Shown here: one piece after another, positions 42,730 through 44,964 of the stretch | Position numbering within the stretch: position 1 is the first letter of the stretch | Layout of the letters: each line of letters begins with the position of its first letter | Assembly: GCA_023391425.1 (NCBI GenBank) | Contig: JAEWAX010000138.1 | Location: forward strand, 1 to 44,964 | Length of the DNA stretch: 44,964 nucleotides | Reading direction: 5' to 3' | Origin: Bacillota bacterium | GTDB lineage: Bacteria > Bacillota > Clostridia > Acetivibrionales > DSM-1351 | Translations under genes and position numbers: made by a program | Notes under the pieces: model-generated | Told to the model about the DNA's origin: nothing | The model's database searches: none | Seen by the model: the letters and a program-made list of their open reading frames with translations, nothing else

Positions 42730-43885
42730 TTAGACCGCCCCCTAACTTAATCTGTTTTTCTAATTGTTCCAGTATTTTAATCAAAATATCGTACTCTGCA
42801 TCTTTAAGCTCTTTGAGCATATTAATACTATCTTTTACCTTAGACTTTTGCTCTAAAGTTAAATCAGTGATATCAGGATTATAAATATTAGCATTACCAA
42901 AGTCTTTTAGATTTTTATAAATTTTAATTCTAAAGATATTGAATCTCTTGACAATTTCCAAATACTCTGTATGCAGTGTAATAATTTCCCCTGAAAGATT
43001 GTTTCTAGCTATAAAATATCCAATCCTATCATAAATACATTTTTTATGCTCTGCTATTAAGTGACATGCTCTGTAATCAATAGTATTTTTGCCTTGTAGC
43101 AGGCTTTCCAAGCCACTAATAATCACATCATGTACCTTGAATCCATATTCCACCCGACTCTCATCATACTCAAAGGAGAATAGCTTTACCATATCCCCAA
43201 TTGAAAAAAGATAGTTATTCAGCTCCTTTAAAAATCTGTCATTATCAAATGGATATTCTATTTCGGATTTTTTGGGTCTTATAAGTTCTAAAGCTATATA
43301 CTCACACCAAGGTGCATATTCTTTATAATAAATCTTACCATATTCAAAAGCATCGCTGAATTGGGTATAGTTAAATGAGATTTCTCTAAAAATACCCTTT
43401 GAAAAGCCTATCGCTTTGAGTATTTTCTCTTTATTATCATATCCATAAATCAAAGCTGGATGGACAAAGTGTACTTTATTATACGTCCACTTATCAGGAA
43501 GATAAAATTCATCCACATGAATTATAAGGCGATATCCCAAGTTGACATTTTCTATAATATAATCAATAATATTTTCTACATGATTAATAAGGCGATACCC
43601 TAAACTAATCCACTCTACTATTTCACTGAAACAATTTCGGGGCTCCAAATAATCAAGTTCCACACGTCCTTTCTCATTTGTGTAAGAAAAAATTTGTATG
43701 AATTTTGAGTAATACCATGGCAGATGCTTTTCGTATGCAAGAATCATACAAAGCGGTAAACTTTTATGTAGCCAAGTTGTTATATCTTTTTGCATTACAA
43801 CCTTTAGTTCCATTGATTGAGGGTATTTTTTATCTGCATGTTCTTCATCAGAAATACATACGCAATGACTTTCTTTATTTTTCAT
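42716..43885 (-). CDS. BtrH-like (BtrH_N) protein of a peptide biosynthesis cluster
   Basis: This 389-residue protein has the BtrH N-terminal domain features LIIHVDEFYLPDKW and VHPALIYGYDN around residues 118-155, a papain-like fold used in butirosin synthesis for acyl transfer from a carrier protein. The C-terminal part is helical (coiled coil near 335-380). The phrase LGYRLI-HV occurs twice, about 24 residues apart, from a short in-frame duplication also visible in the DNA at about 43510-43605. It sits directly after the NRPS and overlaps the glycosyltransferase. Acyl or peptide transfer from the NRPS carrier domain is inference. Confidence 0.65.
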   Translation of the reverse strand: MKNKESHCVCISDEEHADKKYPQSMELKVVMQKDITTWLHKSLPLCMILAYEKHLPWYYSKFIQIFSYTNEKGRVELDYLEPRNCFSEIVEWISLGYRLINHVENIIDYIIENVNLGYRLIIHVDEFYLPDKWTYNKVHFVHPALIYGYDNKEKILKAIGFSKGIFREISFNYTQFSDAFEYGKIYYKEYAPWCEYIALELIRPKKSEIEYPFDNDRFLKELNNYLFSIGDMVKLFSFEYDESRVEYGFKVHDVIISGLESLLQGKNTIDYRACHLIAEHKKCIYDRIGYFIARNNLSGEIITLHTEYLEIVKRFNIFRIKIYKNLKDFGNANIYNPDITDLTLEQKSKVKDSINMLKELKDAEYDILIKILEQLEKQIKLGGGLNEKM

Positions 43886-43925
43886 ATGAATTACTCCTTA
43901 CAGTAGGTTAGTTTACTATTTATTT

Positions 43926-44964
43926 TTAGATCAAGTTTACCTCTTCTTCTATATATGAAATGAGATCTTTAAAAGATGGAAAGCTATGATAATCTAAGAA
44001 CTCATCCTTCATTTGAAAATTAAATTCCTCTTCTAGTACAGATATCAACCAAATATATGTAATGGAGTCAAAACCCATATCAAACAATGACATTGAATCC
44101 TCAATAATTTTGGGAAAAGCTATGCCTTCAACGCTTTCTTTAATTGTTTTAATTACTTTTGCTCTAACTGAAGCTTCACCCTCGACTTCTTCAATTTCAA
44201 TTAATTCATTAGCATTATTATTAGAATCATTATCAGCATAATTTATTAATAGTTGTCTATCTATCTTACCGCTTTGTGTTAGTGGCATTTTATCAAGAGA
44301 AATAAAATACGCTGGTATCATATAATCTGGTAAGATTTTTGATAAATAGTCTTTAAGCTCAAGTATATTGACATCTTTATCATGAACCATATAGGCACAT
44401 AGATGATTTACATCATCCTTGCCAACTTTTGCCACTACGGCAGCTTGCTTTATGTCTTTATACCGTAGCATCTGTGTCTCAATCTCTTCAAGCTCTATCC
44501 GATAACCTTTTATTTTAACCTGATTATCTATCCTGCCATAGCACTCTAACTTGCCATTCGAAAGCCATCGTCCCATATCCCCTGTTTTGTACATTTTTTC
44601 ATCAGCAGTAAAGGGATTTGAAATAAATCTTTCATTAGTCAAATCAGGTCTATTTATATAGCCTCTAGCCACACCTTCCCCTGCAATGCATAATTCTCCT
44701 TTAATACCTTTAGGAAGCAGGAGATTGTTTTCGTCAACTATATATATTTTTGAATTTGATATAGGCTTGCCGATATCTATACTATGAGCTTCATTCAAGC
44801 AAGATACAGTACACCAAACCGTGGCTTCAGTAGGGCCATACATATTGTATATTTTTAAGTTTTTGAAACGTTTAAGCTTTTCCAGTAGTCTTTCAGGGAA
44901 AGGTTCTGCTCCCACCATAATTTCTTTTACATTCTTTAAAATACTTAGACTGGAATCATAGTTT
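43926..44964 (-). CDS. Nonribosomal peptide synthetase, C-terminal part (5' end outside window)
   Basis: The frame is open to the right edge; the in-window ATG at 44918 is internal. The C-terminal half of an adenylation domain is present: A5 IYNMYGPTEATVW, A6 GELCIAGEGVARGY, A7 YKTGDMGRW, A8 GRIDNQVKIKGYRIELEEIE and A10 LTQSGKIDRQLL. A peptidyl carrier domain follows, with the phosphopantetheine Ser in DMGFDSITYIW. The protein ends after the carrier domain with no thioesterase or condensation domain, so the product is passed to another protein. The substrate pocket lies mostly outside the window. Transcription continues into the BtrH-like gene 40 bp on. Confidence 0.92.
   Translation of the reverse strand, partial: NYDSSLSILKNVKEIMVGAEPFPERLLEKLKRFKNLKIYNMYGPTEATVWCTVSCLNEAHSIDIGKPISNSKIYIVDENNLLLPKGIKGELCIAGEGVARGYINRPDLTNERFISNPFTADEKMYKTGDMGRWLSNGKLECYGRIDNQVKIKGYRIELEEIETQMLRYKDIKQAAVVAKVGKDDVNHLCAYMVHDKDVNILELKDYLSKILPDYMIPAYFISLDKMPLTQSGKIDRQLLINYADNDSNNNANELIEIEEVEGEASVRAKVIKTIKESVEGIAFPKIIEDSMSLFDMGFDSITYIWLISVLEEEFNFQMKDEFLDYHSFPSFKDLISYIEEEVNLI

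Overview
The window looks like the chromosome of a spore-forming, AT-rich clostridium (Bacillota, class Clostridia). The reasons are a BclA-like exosporium protein, a gerA-type germination operon, strong AGGAGG ribosome binding sites, frequent rho-independent terminators and VanW/VanRS-like envelope genes. The genus is inference only.

Layout. 1-6250: a collagen-like spore surface gene leaving the window on the left, then vanW, a DUF2225 gene, an AIR-synthase-related gene and glyA with its own promoter and terminator. 6722-10964: an M50-like membrane protein, then a P-type ATPase whose leader carries a well-matched Ni/Co (NiCo, czcD-type) riboswitch overlapping a terminator. 10994-15142: a tyrosine recombinase, an amidohydrolase, an 80-bp MITE sitting in the loop of a terminator, a fused MsrA-MsrB, and a fragment of a xanthine-dehydrogenase-type gene. 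15311-19678: gerA-gerB-gerC plus a 56-residue membrane protein. 19794-24078: a frameshifted small gene, a DUF421 protein, a response regulator/histidine kinase pair and a CPBP protease. 24187-25041: a decayed gene and two hairpins.

The main discovery is a complete 16.5-kb Tn7-like transposon at 25042-41559. Both ends can be read directly: 25-bp terminal inverted repeats with one mismatch that start TGTC, flanked by GATAT and GATTT (a 5-bp target duplication with one change), with three 18-bp TnsB-type boxes inside the left end and four inside the right. It encodes TnsA, TnsB, TnsC and a TnsD/TniQ-type target selector, with TnsA and TnsB catalytic residues present. It also has a serine resolvase with a three-part res site, a ParB-like gene and a triple zinc-ribbon gene. 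The cargo is largely antiviral: a three-gene operon SIR2 - HerA ATPase - 1078-residue PD-(D/E)XK nuclease-like protein, and a Pycsar pair (nucleotide cyclase plus PycTM membrane effector). A DUF2691-like gene lies between them. The three-gene SIR2-HerA-nuclease operon is the best candidate for a poorly described system. No Cas gene or CRISPR array is present, so this is not a CRISPR-associated transposon within the sequence seen.

41641-44964: the right flank is a peptide natural-product cluster on the minus strand. A nonribosomal peptide synthetase (adenylation plus carrier domain, cut by the window edge) is followed by a BtrH-like protein and a family 2 glycosyltransferase whose start is unusual.
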